This document shows, in pieces, positions 25,165-32,377 of a stretch of DNA of 33,820 nt. The notes under the pieces were generated by a model. It worked only from the letters and a program-made list of their open reading frames with translations, searched no databases and was not told the origin of the DNA. Position numbers and translations under genes: made by a program. This DNA is from Flavobacteriaceae bacterium (GTDB taxonomy: Bacteria > Bacteroidota > Bacteroidia > Flavobacteriales > Flavobacteriaceae): positions 1 through 33,820 of the forward strand of contig JABDOZ010000113.1 of NCBI GenBank assembly GCA_013043005.1, in the 5' to 3' direction. Each line of letters starts with the position of its first letter. Position 1 is the first letter of the stretch.

Positions 25165-26675
25165 GTCTTAACAAAAACATTCTGCGTACCATTTTAATTG
25201 CCTCATATATCATGATCATCACTTTAATTGTTGCTTTAGTCAGTACCTTATTCAGTTATTTAAATACTGGAGCAGACCGAAGCCAAATGCTGCATACAGA
25301 AATTAAAAAAGTAGAACAGTACTTGCCTAAAGTTGTCTGGGCTGAATTAAACAATGAAGGCAGACCAATGGATGCTGAAAATTTAAAGGCTATTGAAGAC
25401 GACTATTTAGATGCATGGTATGTTAAACATGTTGCTTACAAAACCAATAATACAGAAGGTGTTAAAGATTATTTCACAGACAATGCAAGGAAAAATATAT
25501 TTGATTTTATTGAATTGAATTCTACTAAAGGGATCACAGTTGAATCCACCACGTTAGAACATCATCCAACCTTGGAATTCTTTAGTGAAGATGGACAATT
25601 AGCTGTTCTCACAGATAATAATGTTGTTGAATACAAACGTGTGTTTAAAGACGAGAAATTAATTCTTAAAGCTACCGAACTATCCACCTATAAAGTCATT
25701 TTGTTATTAGAGGATGGGTTTTGGAGAATCCGACATTTAGTAAAGGAAAAAAGTGATGATCTTGTTTCTGAATCAAGATCTGGTTATTATGATAGCTTGA
25801 ACATAAAAGGCATTAATTACTATCCACAGGAAACTCCTTGGGATATGTTTGGAGATCAATTTTCTATTGATACCATTGTCAATGATTTCAAAATTATTAA
25901 AGATGCAGGATTAAATTCGATCAGGATTTTTGTTCAGTATGACGATTTTGGAAAGGCCAATGTTCCGCAAGAAAAAGTAGAAAAACTTGAACAGACATTA
26001 AACATTGCGGAAGAGCACAACCTCAAAGTGGTGGTAACCCTTTTTGATTTTTATGGTGATTATTCAGTATTAAACTGGACCTTGGATCAGCGTCACGCAG
26101 AAACCATAGTCTCCCATTTAAAAGACCACAACGCTCTGTTAGCCTGGGACATTAAAAACGAACCGAATCTGGATTTTGATTCAAGAGGAAAAGAATTGGT
26201 AGTTTCCTGGTTAGATAATATGATCGATCTGATTAGATCGGTTGACCAGGACCATCCTGTAACCATTGGCTGGTCTAACACTCAAAGTGCAGCTATATTA
26301 AAAGACAAAGTAGACTTTGTATCGTTTCACTATTACGAAGATCTTGATCAGTTAGATGCATCAATTAAAAACTTAAAAAAAGAAATTCCGAATAAACCGC
26401 TGGTAATGGGAGAGTTTGGATTATCTTCTTATAAGGGAATCTGGAAACCTTTTGGAAGCTCCGAAGATGATCAGGCTAATTACCATAGAAAAGCCCAGGA
26501 AATAATTGCTGCAAATAAATTGCATTTCATGTCCTGGACTCTTTACGACTTCAATAAAATACCAAAGGAAGTCGTAGGTAGACTTCCCTGGCGTAAAAAC
26601 ACTCAAAAACAATTTGGTTTCATTGATAAAAATGGGGCAAAAAAGGCATCATTTAAATATATCACTAACCATTAG
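25158..26675 (+). CDS. Membrane-anchored clan-A glycoside hydrolase with NTF2-like domain
   Basis: This 505-aa protein has an uncleaved N-terminal anchor (ILRTILIASYIMIITLIVALVSTLF in positions 9-33). A periplasmic domain at about 75-200 looks NTF2-like (DDYLDAWYVKHVAYKTNNTEGVKDYF ... FWRIRHLVKEK, in part). From about 213 a TIM barrel of clan GH-A follows (INYYPQETPWDMFGD, SIRIFVQYDDFG). The acid/base is E335 in WDIKNEPNL and the nucleophile E419 in VMGEFGLSS. These fit GH5/GH2-like endo-beta-glycanases. It would cut or transglycosylate the polymer in the periplasm, as the glycosidases in other exopolysaccharide systems do. It overlaps the convergent GT4 gene by 11 bases. Substrate unknown. 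Confidence 0.82.
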   Translation: MVGLNKNILRTILIASYIMIITLIVALVSTLFSYLNTGADRSQMLHTEIKKVEQYLPKVVWAELNNEGRPMDAENLKAIEDDYLDAWYVKHVAYKTNNTEGVKDYFTDNARKNIFDFIELNSTKGITVESTTLEHHPTLEFFSEDGQLAVLTDNNVVEYKRVFKDEKLILKATELSTYKVILLLEDGFWRIRHLVKEKSDDLVSESRSGYYDSLNIKGINYYPQETPWDMFGDQFSIDTIVNDFKIIKDAGLNSIRIFVQYDDFGKANVPQEKVEKLEQTLNIAEEHNLKVVVTLFDFYGDYSVLNWTLDQRHAETIVSHLKDHNALLAWDIKNEPNLDFDSRGKELVVSWLDNMIDLIRSVDQDHPVTIGWSNTQSAAILKDKVDFVSFHYYEDLDQLDASIKNLKKEIPNKPLVMGEFGLSSYKGIWKPFGSSEDDQANYHRKAQEIIAANKLHFMSWTLYDFNKIPKEVVGRLPWRKNTQKQFGFIDKNGAKKASFKYITNH

Positions 26676-27885
26676 TTGATTGAAATACTACGTCTGTTTG
26701 AGCTCCTTTTTTAGTGATAATTTTACTAAAATTATTCAAATACATATCCGCTATTTTTTCCATTGGATAGGCAGTGGCAGCTTCATAGTTTGCTTTTCCT
26801 AAAGCTATTCTATGTGCATCATTTGTAACAATTGCTTCAATTGCTCTTGCTAAACTTTTCACAGATGTTGACTCAAAGAATTCTCCTTTATAACCTTCAT
26901 CCTTAACTAACAATGCTAAATCTCCCAGATCTGGCATCACAACGGCTTTTCCATAACTTCCGGCTTGGTGCAATACGCCTGAACTTCCCGTTGTAGATGT
27001 GTATGGAAATACAACTACCGCGCTTTCCTTGAATAAGGTTGGTACTTCATTTTCTTCTACATAACCTGTAAATCTAACCTGTGGAACATGCTTATAATCC
27101 TCCTGAACTTTCGCTAAATAACCAGGTACATTTGGGTTGTCGGTTCCGGCAATTACAACTTCAAGATCTAATCCTGTTTTTGCTCTAACTTGCTCGACAG
27201 CTTCTATCATTCCTTCTACTTTTTTATAGGTTCCAAATTTTCCGAAAGTCATAACTTGTAATGGTCCATTTGGAATGCTGTAATCTGGTTTTTCTGTGGT
27301 AACTTCAAATGTTCCGTGTGGAATTAAGGTTACATTTTTGGCATTGTACTTCTTTTCAAGTACATCAACATATTTTTGAATGGTCAAAGCTACTGTATCT
27401 GCCTGTAAAATCAATCTTGTTAACGTTGAACCGATGAATCCATAGATTTTTTGCATAATTTTATTAGATGTAAATCCGGCAGATCCTAAATCTACCTCTT
27501 CTAATATATTGTGCAATAAAACGATGTTTGGAATACGCTTTAATTTACAAACCAATGGCAACATTAAACCTAAAGCTGCTGCAATTTTTTTATCTCCAAA
27601 CTTCATGAATTGTAAGTTGAACAATACAGCTTCAGGCTGTGTTTGATTGATGACTTTGGTAACATTAACAATATTTAAATAGCTGTTAAATTCCCAACAT
27701 TCCTTTACAGAGATCTTGCAACCATCTTCCTGAAAAGACATATCTTTTTCTCCTTTTGTTTTGTCTGTTAACAAGACTATTTCTGTAACGTCTTGCTTTT
27801 GTCTAAAGTGTTTTACTAAATGGTACGCATATTCATTTAAAGTGACTTTACTTGGTGGATATGCTGTTACGATTGCTAGTTTCAT
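26665..27885 (-). CDS. GT4-family glycosyltransferase
   Basis: This 406-aa enzyme has the GT-B fold of family GT4. The N-terminal acceptor half begins MKLAIVTAYPPSKVTLNEYA and includes VLLHNILEEVDLGS. The donor half begins around GPLQVMTFGKFGTYKKVEG, with VVIAGTDNP, VRFTGYVEENEVPTLF and FPYTSTTGSSGVLHQAGSYG followed by KAVVMPD. The first glutamate of the usual E-x7-E motif is replaced within TTGSSGVLHQAG, an oddity shared with some retaining GT4s. It probably adds a hexose to a lipid-linked intermediate in the cytosol. The gene stands alone on its strand with its own promoter carrying the LytTR-like box. Confidence 0.9.
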   Translation of the reverse strand: MKLAIVTAYPPSKVTLNEYAYHLVKHFRQKQDVTEIVLLTDKTKGEKDMSFQEDGCKISVKECWEFNSYLNIVNVTKVINQTQPEAVLFNLQFMKFGDKKIAAALGLMLPLVCKLKRIPNIVLLHNILEEVDLGSAGFTSNKIMQKIYGFIGSTLTRLILQADTVALTIQKYVDVLEKKYNAKNVTLIPHGTFEVTTEKPDYSIPNGPLQVMTFGKFGTYKKVEGMIEAVEQVRAKTGLDLEVVIAGTDNPNVPGYLAKVQEDYKHVPQVRFTGYVEENEVPTLFKESAVVVFPYTSTTGSSGVLHQAGSYGKAVVMPDLGDLALLVKDEGYKGEFFESTSVKSLARAIEAIVTNDAHRIALGKANYEAATAYPMEKIADMYLNNFSKIITKKGAQTDVVFQSTNG

Positions 27886-27923
27886 AATATGTGTTTTTAT
27901 TTTTATTTGTATTAATTACACTA

Positions 27924-27995
27924 CAAATTTGCAGTTTAAACCCCGGTAAACTCGGTTTGTTTAGATGTATTGCTTTTTGCTGTAGACGAATGGTA
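27924..27995 (-). promoter_or_regulatory. AlgR/LytTR-like box and promoter of the GT4 gene (site 2)
   Basis: On the minus strand TACCATTCGTC (27995-27985) lies exactly 64 bases before the -7-like CAAATTTG (27931-27924). A second, weaker half AGCAATACATC (27974-27964) lies 21 bases further on, at 43. No TTG at -33 distance. A 38-nt leader follows to the ATG at 27885. Confidence 0.65.
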
Positions 27996-28050
27996 ATTTC
28001 CTTTAGATTAAGCTTTTTCAAATCTGTTGAACATGGCTGAATGCTAGCGT

Positions 28051-28218
28051 ATTGTTATTCAAAAGGAAGTGTGGCTGATGAATCTAATTCAAAATGATGA
28101 TTGCATATTGTCATTCAGAAGGAAGGATGACTGATGAATCTAATTCAAAATGATGATTGCATATTGTCATTCAGAAGGAAGCATGACTGATGAATCTAAT
28201 TCAAAATGAATTCTTTAA
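28051..28218 (+). repeat. Three tandem copies of a 56-bp repeat
   Basis: Units start at 28051, 28107 and 28163, each beginning ATTGTCATTC or a near variant. Units one and two share the end GATGATTGCAT; the third diverges over its last 10 bases. The start of each unit (TGTCATTCAGAAGGAAG ... GAATCT) resembles the extragenic repeats common in Flavobacteriaceae. There are no spacers of varying sequence, so this is not a CRISPR array. The array occupies the 399-bp gap between the GT4 promoter and the end of the flippase gene. No reading frame of note is present. Confidence 0.85.
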
Positions 28219-28222
28219 TAGT

Positions 28223-28252
28223 AGAGATTCTTCGCTATCGCTCTGAATGACA
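28223..28252 (-). repeat. REP-like repeat inverted relative to the tandem array
   Basis: AGATTCTTCGC ... TCTGAATGACA on the plus strand is the reverse complement form of the REP-like unit. TCTGAATGACA (28242-28252) pairs perfectly with TGTCATTCAGA (28165-28175) in the last tandem unit, and AGATTC (28225-28230) with GAATCT (28192-28197), so the transcript of either strand can fold into a nested hairpin. It lies just after the flippase stop and may act as its 3' end. Confidence 0.6.
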
Positions 28253-28284
28253 CTTTAGCTCTCAATGACATTTAGCTCAGAATC

Positions 28285-29532
28285 TTATTTTCTTTTCAAT
28301 TTAGAATCAAAAATGAAGAACGATACCTGAAGAACAAGTAACAGGAACATAGCTAAAATCTGCATATTTACAACTTGCTCTAAACTGTTATGAAAGAAGA
28401 TCACAAGTCCCATTTGAAGCACACCAAATACACCTGAAATAACCACAGGCATATAGCGATCTAATGATAAATAGTAATAAGCAAAAATATTTGAGATTGC
28501 GAATAAGCCAGTTGCCAAAGCATATTTCGATAATAAAGGAGCCATTGCTAAATAACTGTCTCCGAATAATAAGGTAATGGCTGTTTCCGGAAATAAGGAA
28601 CATCCAAATACAATCAGTAATGCAATGCCAGCTATGTATGCCACATATTTAAATAAAACTGGCGCTGTTTTCTTTCCTTCTTTATTAAGCTGAACCACCG
28701 TTGGCAATAGCAACATGACAAACATCCAGGCAATAAAATAGACAATGCGTCCAATTAATGCTAAAGATGCATACAAACCTGCTTCATAGGATTCAAAGTA
28801 ATGCTTTACCAACAAGATGTCACTGTTATTAATAATAATTTGAGTCAACTCATAAAAAGCAGTGATCACAAAAAAGTTTCGAACTTGTTTGGCTTTTGTT
28901 GCTTCTATTATTCCGGCAGTTTTTAATCGCAGCTTATCATATTTAAATGGAACCAATCCAAATCCAAGAGAAATTAAAATACCAATTGCAACAACCAATG
29001 AAGACTGAATATTCAAAAGAAAGATCAATCCTAAAGTAATAAGCAATCTGCTTAACATTTCGGCTTGATAAGTAATCGACAATAATTTAAATTCCTGTTT
29101 CCCTTGATATACGCCTCTATTCACACTCATTAAAAAGTATAAAGGCACACCAACACCAAAAATGATGAACATAGTTGATGAAGAAGTATTAAAAACCTGC
29201 TGTAATTGTTTTGCAAAAACAATTATCAGAATACCCAGAACTATACCAACTACTGTTGCATTTTTATAGATCTTGGAGACGAAATTTTGAAAAGATTCAT
29301 TTTCAAATACCACAGAGAATTTTGCAGTGACCAACTGAAATGTCATGGCTACAAAAGAAAGCACCAACAGAAAAGTAATTAAGACTGCAGCATCAGCAAA
29401 TTGAGCTGGACCTAAAATCCTTCCCAGTATTAAATTGTATAAATAATTGCCTCCATTTACAACCAGAACACTCAACATAAATAATTGTTCTGGTGAAATT
29501 TTTCTTGACTTTATTGCTGAAATAACTTGCAT
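28285..29532 (-). CDS. MOP-superfamily polysaccharide flippase
   Basis: This 415-aa integral membrane protein has about twelve helices and resembles the oligosaccharide flippases of the MOP superfamily (Wzx/PelG-like). The start LFMLSVLVVNGGNYLYNLIL followed by GRILGPAQFADAAVL is the typical first helix and loop of the family. It would move lipid-linked glycan, or help move polymer, across the inner membrane. Length is slightly short for Wzx (about 415-450). The gene stands alone, divergent from the TPR-barrel gene, with its own LytTR-like box. Its cargo is not evident from the sequence. Confidence 0.87.
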   Translation of the reverse strand: MQVISAIKSRKISPEQLFMLSVLVVNGGNYLYNLILGRILGPAQFADAAVLITFLLVLSFVAMTFQLVTAKFSVVFENESFQNFVSKIYKNATVVGIVLGILIIVFAKQLQQVFNTSSSTMFIIFGVGVPLYFLMSVNRGVYQGKQEFKLLSITYQAEMLSRLLITLGLIFLLNIQSSLVVAIGILISLGFGLVPFKYDKLRLKTAGIIEATKAKQVRNFFVITAFYELTQIIINNSDILLVKHYFESYEAGLYASLALIGRIVYFIAWMFVMLLLPTVVQLNKEGKKTAPVLFKYVAYIAGIALLIVFGCSLFPETAITLLFGDSYLAMAPLLSKYALATGLFAISNIFAYYYLSLDRYMPVVISGVFGVLQMGLVIFFHNSLEQVVNMQILAMFLLLVLQVSFFIFDSKLKRK

Positions 29533-29563
29533 ATTTTTCTTGTTTATTGGTTCAATACTGACG

Positions 29564-29635
29564 CAAATATCTTCACAAACTCCATGTATGTCGGTTTAAT
29601 TTCGACGGATGGTACATTGCTGTAGATGAATGAAC
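29564..29635 (-). promoter_or_regulatory. AlgR/LytTR-like box and promoter of the flippase gene (site 3)
   Basis: On the minus strand GTTCATTCATC (29635-29625) and TACCATCCGTC (29614-29604) are 21 bases apart and lie 64 and 43 bases before the -7-like GATATTTG (29571-29564). This is the clearest paired site. Its 26-bp core matches site 1 at 24 positions. No TTG at -33. The divergent TPR-barrel gene starts 45 bp to the right, so the box may act on both. Confidence 0.65.
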
Positions 29636-29679
29636 CGCATATTGTGCTTAACTTGCACTTATCAAATAACACATTGATT

Positions 29680-31746
29680 ATGAACTTAAAATCTATCATA
29701 AATATTTCTGCAATGTTGCTTGTTTTTAGCTTAAGTGCTCAAAATATGCAAAAGGGCTTTACCTATTTAGAAACAGGTAATTATAAGAACGCAGAAACTT
29801 TTTTCAGTCAAATATTAGAGGATTATCCAGATAACAAAACTGCGAGGTTGTGTTATGGTCGAGCAGTTGGGTTAAACGGAAATCCAGAAAAGGCGAATAC
29901 CTTATTCATCGAATTATTACAAGATCATCCTAATGACTTTGAGGTAAAACTTAATTATGGTGAATCGTTACTTTGGAATAAAGATTTTACAAAGGCTAAA
30001 ACTTATTTTAAAGGTTTGATTACAGAAGACCCTAAAAGTTTTGCTGCCTTATTAAGTTACGCGAACACACTTTCTAATTTAAAAGAATACGAAGACGCAT
30101 TAAATTATGTAAATAAAGCTTTGGAAGTTATTCCAGGAAACCCCAACGCTCTGAACTCTAAAAAATATATCTATTTGGGATATGCTTACCAAAACCAACT
30201 AGCACAGAACTATGATAAAGCCGAAACACTTTTATCCAAGAACCTTGAATTATTTGGTGACGATAAAGACACTTTATTAAACCTGGCAAATCTTTATTTG
30301 ATTTGGGAAAAGTATGATGAAGCCGAAACCATGTACAATAGACTCGCCGAACAACCCGAAAATAAAATTTTAGCGTTAAATGGTTTGGCTTTAGTGTCTC
30401 ATTTAAATGGTAAGGAAAAAACTGCTCTAAATTTAAGTACTCAAGCTTATAAAAACATAACAGAACATACAGATACCAATGTAGCACAACAAACTTCTGA
30501 ACGTTATGCCCAAGCTTTGATCTGGAACAAATCATATAAAGCTGCAAAAAACTTAATTGATAGTTTGATTGTCCAACATCCGAACGAGAATTGGGTATTA
30601 GCCTTACGAGCTACCTTAAATATTTATAAAAGCAATTTTAAACAAAGCTTGATTGATTATAACAGAATATTAGAAAATGATAGCACATCATTTGATGGAA
30701 ACCTGGGAAAAGCCAATGCATTAAAAGCTTTAGGTCGATATGATGAGGCCTATATCTGGGCAGAAAACACTCTGAAATTCTACAATAACCAGAAAGATGC
30801 GGTAAACTTTATTAACCAAATGAATAGTAGCTTCGCGCCATCATTAGTTTCTAAAGTCGCACATACCTTTGATAATGGCGATAACAAAGCCTATGATTTT
30901 ACAAATGATGTGGTTTATCCCTTATCTACAAAATTCAGTCTTTTAGGCAACTACAGTTATCGAAGCACAAACAATACGGTTACAGATAATAGTGCAAAAG
31001 CAAATAACGCATCTTTAGGTGTATCGTACCAGTTAGTGCCTAATGTTACATTTAAAGGAACTGCAGGTATAGCATCAGCAAAAGCCGAGAGTACAGATTA
31101 TACGCAGCTCTTAACAGATGTCTCTTTTAATATCAAATCCTTGAAGCTACAAACTTTGGATATAGGATATAGACGCCAGGTGGAAAGTTTTAATGCTGAC
31201 CTATTAGACCGAGAATTGGTACAAAATAACTTTTATGCTAATTATAATTTAAACACTAATTTCAATTTGGGTTGGTTTACACAATACATGCATACTTCGC
31301 AAAATGATGACAATACCAGAAACCTGTTATTTACCTCTTTATACTATAACCTTTTGAGTAAACCATCTTTAAAAGTTGGCTTGAATTACCAATACATTAC
31401 ATTTAAAGATCAAGTACCTACTATTTATTTTAGCCCGGAAAAATTCAATGCAGGTGAAGTGTTTATAAATCTAATTAAAGACTTAGCCATCACAAAACCT
31501 AAAGAATGGTTTTATAATCTTACAGCTGCTTATGGATTTCAATTTATTGAAGATGACACCAAACAAAGTGCATACAGATTGCAAGGCGCATTTGGTTACA
31601 AATTCTCGCAACGTAGTCTGTTAAATGTTTATGGCACCCATAGTAACATAGCTTCTGCAACTGCAGCTGGTTTTACCTTTACAGAAATCGGTATTCGATT
31701 TAAATGGTACCTTACTCACAAACCTGTTTTTAGAAAGAAACAATAG
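29680..31746 (+). CDS. TPR protein with C-terminal outer-membrane beta-barrel (YaiO-like)
   Basis: This 688-aa protein is the likely outer-membrane exporter of the glycan locus. The start is set at ATG 29680, which begins a signal peptide (MNLKSIINISAMLLVFSLSAQ); an in-frame ATG 54 bp upstream would bury it and lies in the promoter region. Residues 25-385 form about nine TPR units (KGFTYLETGNYKNAETFFSQ, YGRAVGLNGNPEKANTLF, YDEAETMYNRLAE). Residues about 400-688 alternate polar and aromatic residues as amphipathic strands of a beta-barrel (LSTKFSLLGNYSYRS ... FTEIGIRFKWYLTH), as in YaiO. TPR plus barrel is the plan of PelB, PgaA and BcsC exporters, which bind polymer and partners in the periplasm. 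Confidence 0.85.
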   Translation: MNLKSIINISAMLLVFSLSAQNMQKGFTYLETGNYKNAETFFSQILEDYPDNKTARLCYGRAVGLNGNPEKANTLFIELLQDHPNDFEVKLNYGESLLWNKDFTKAKTYFKGLITEDPKSFAALLSYANTLSNLKEYEDALNYVNKALEVIPGNPNALNSKKYIYLGYAYQNQLAQNYDKAETLLSKNLELFGDDKDTLLNLANLYLIWEKYDEAETMYNRLAEQPENKILALNGLALVSHLNGKEKTALNLSTQAYKNITEHTDTNVAQQTSERYAQALIWNKSYKAAKNLIDSLIVQHPNENWVLALRATLNIYKSNFKQSLIDYNRILENDSTSFDGNLGKANALKALGRYDEAYIWAENTLKFYNNQKDAVNFINQMNSSFAPSLVSKVAHTFDNGDNKAYDFTNDVVYPLSTKFSLLGNYSYRSTNNTVTDNSAKANNASLGVSYQLVPNVTFKGTAGIASAKAESTDYTQLLTDVSFNIKSLKLQTLDIGYRRQVESFNADLLDRELVQNNFYANYNLNTNFNLGWFTQYMHTSQNDDNTRNLLFTSLYYNLLSKPSLKVGLNYQYITFKDQVPTIYFSPEKFNAGEVFINLIKDLAITKPKEWFYNLTAAYGFQFIEDDTKQSAYRLQGAFGYKFSQRSLLNVYGTHSNIASATAAGFTFTEIGIRFKWYLTHKPVFRKKQ

Positions 31747-31823
31747 GATAATATATTACCTTTCTAACTTTTATTGTTTTAATTTATAAATACAAAAACT
31801 AGAACAAGAGCTCCTCCTATCAC

Positions 31824-31852
31824 TAATTTTGAACGGAATATGATTACTTTTG
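31824..31852 (+). promoter_or_regulatory. Two -7-like octamers before the small membrane protein gene
   Basis: TAATTTTG (31824-31831) and TACTTTTG (31845-31852) both fit TAnnTTTG. The second lies 40 nt before the GTG start. No TTG at ideal spacing was found. Confidence 0.4.
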
Positions 31853-31871
31853 TTTTACATATAACGAGTAG

Positions 31872-32294
31872 GCAGTAATTAAGAACCATACCGTGAAAAA
31901 TAAAGTAATATTTTGGGTAACACTTATAGGAATACTAATAGGTGCAATATCATATTGGCGAATTCCTTATGATGAAATGAATTTATCAGAAATTAATTTA
32001 TGGCTCTTTGTTGGTGCCGGAACTTTAATTGGATCCTTATTTTCAACTTTGCTCTTTAATTTAAAGCCATGGAAAGTTGGACTTTTAATAACACTCGGAG
32101 TTATTCTAGCAGTAATCATTAGAATAATTTATGACGTAACATTTTTCGATTCTACATCCCATAATCTTGCACCATTTGAAGTTATATTCAGTGGGCTTCA
32201 ATCTTTACCAACAGCACTTATTGGGGCTTATTTGGCAAAAGGTGTTCAAAACTTTAAAAAATAACTACGGCCAACAACGTGTATAATTAATTGC
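31872..32294. repeat. Single-gene unit flanked by short inverted repeats
   Basis: GCAGTAATTA (31872-31881) and TAATTAATTGC (32284-32294) face each other across one gene. The right-hand flank reads GGCCAACAACGTGTATAATT (32270-32289), a form I recall from the ends of small cassette-like genes scattered in Bacteroidota. The repeats are short and imperfect, so a mobile cassette is only a suggestion. Confidence 0.3.
31893..32264 (+). CDS. Small four-helix membrane protein of unknown function
   Basis: This 123-aa protein starts with GTG and has four hydrophobic segments: 5-21 (VIFWVTLIGILIGAISY), 36-54 (LWLFVGAGTLIGSLFSTLL), 61-82 (VGLLITLGVILAVIIRIIY) and 100-117 (VIFSGLQSLPTALIGAYLA). No motif points to a function and I do not recognise a family. 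It stands alone between the TPR-barrel gene and the convergent T9SS protein gene, flanked by short inverted repeats, and may be an accessory gene inserted here. Confidence 0.65.
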   Translation: MKNKVIFWVTLIGILIGAISYWRIPYDEMNLSEINLWLFVGAGTLIGSLFSTLLFNLKPWKVGLLITLGVILAVIIRIIYDVTFFDSTSHNLAPFEVIFSGLQSLPTALIGAYLAKGVQNFKK

Positions 32295-32330
32295 TTTTCC
32301 AATTCCTAAAATATAAATCATAATAAAAAC

Positions 32331-32358
32331 AAAGGCAAAAGATCCCTCTTTTGCCTTT
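32331..32358. terminator. Bidirectional terminator between convergent genes
   Basis: A 12-bp perfect stem (AAAGGCAAAAGA / TCTTTTGCCTTT) with loop TCCC is followed by T on the plus strand. It lies between two convergent genes and can end both transcripts. Confidence 0.85.
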
Positions 32359-32377
32359 TTACTTGCTATTAATCAAT

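Noticed and set aside
28051-28218. Tandem repeats considered as a CRISPR array
   Set aside because: The units are contiguous 56-bp copies without distinct spacers, and no cas genes are present; they resemble REP-like extragenic repeats.
29626-29679. Upstream ATG for the TPR-barrel protein
   Set aside because: It would place 18 polar residues before an otherwise clean signal peptide and lies within the LytTR-like site.
31780-31860. Minus-strand frame ending in a hydrophobic tail (VIGGALVLVFVFIN) considered as a gene remnant
   Set aside because: It is short, has no credible start and AT-rich DNA gives such hydrophobic runs by chance; it overlaps plus-strand promoter octamers.
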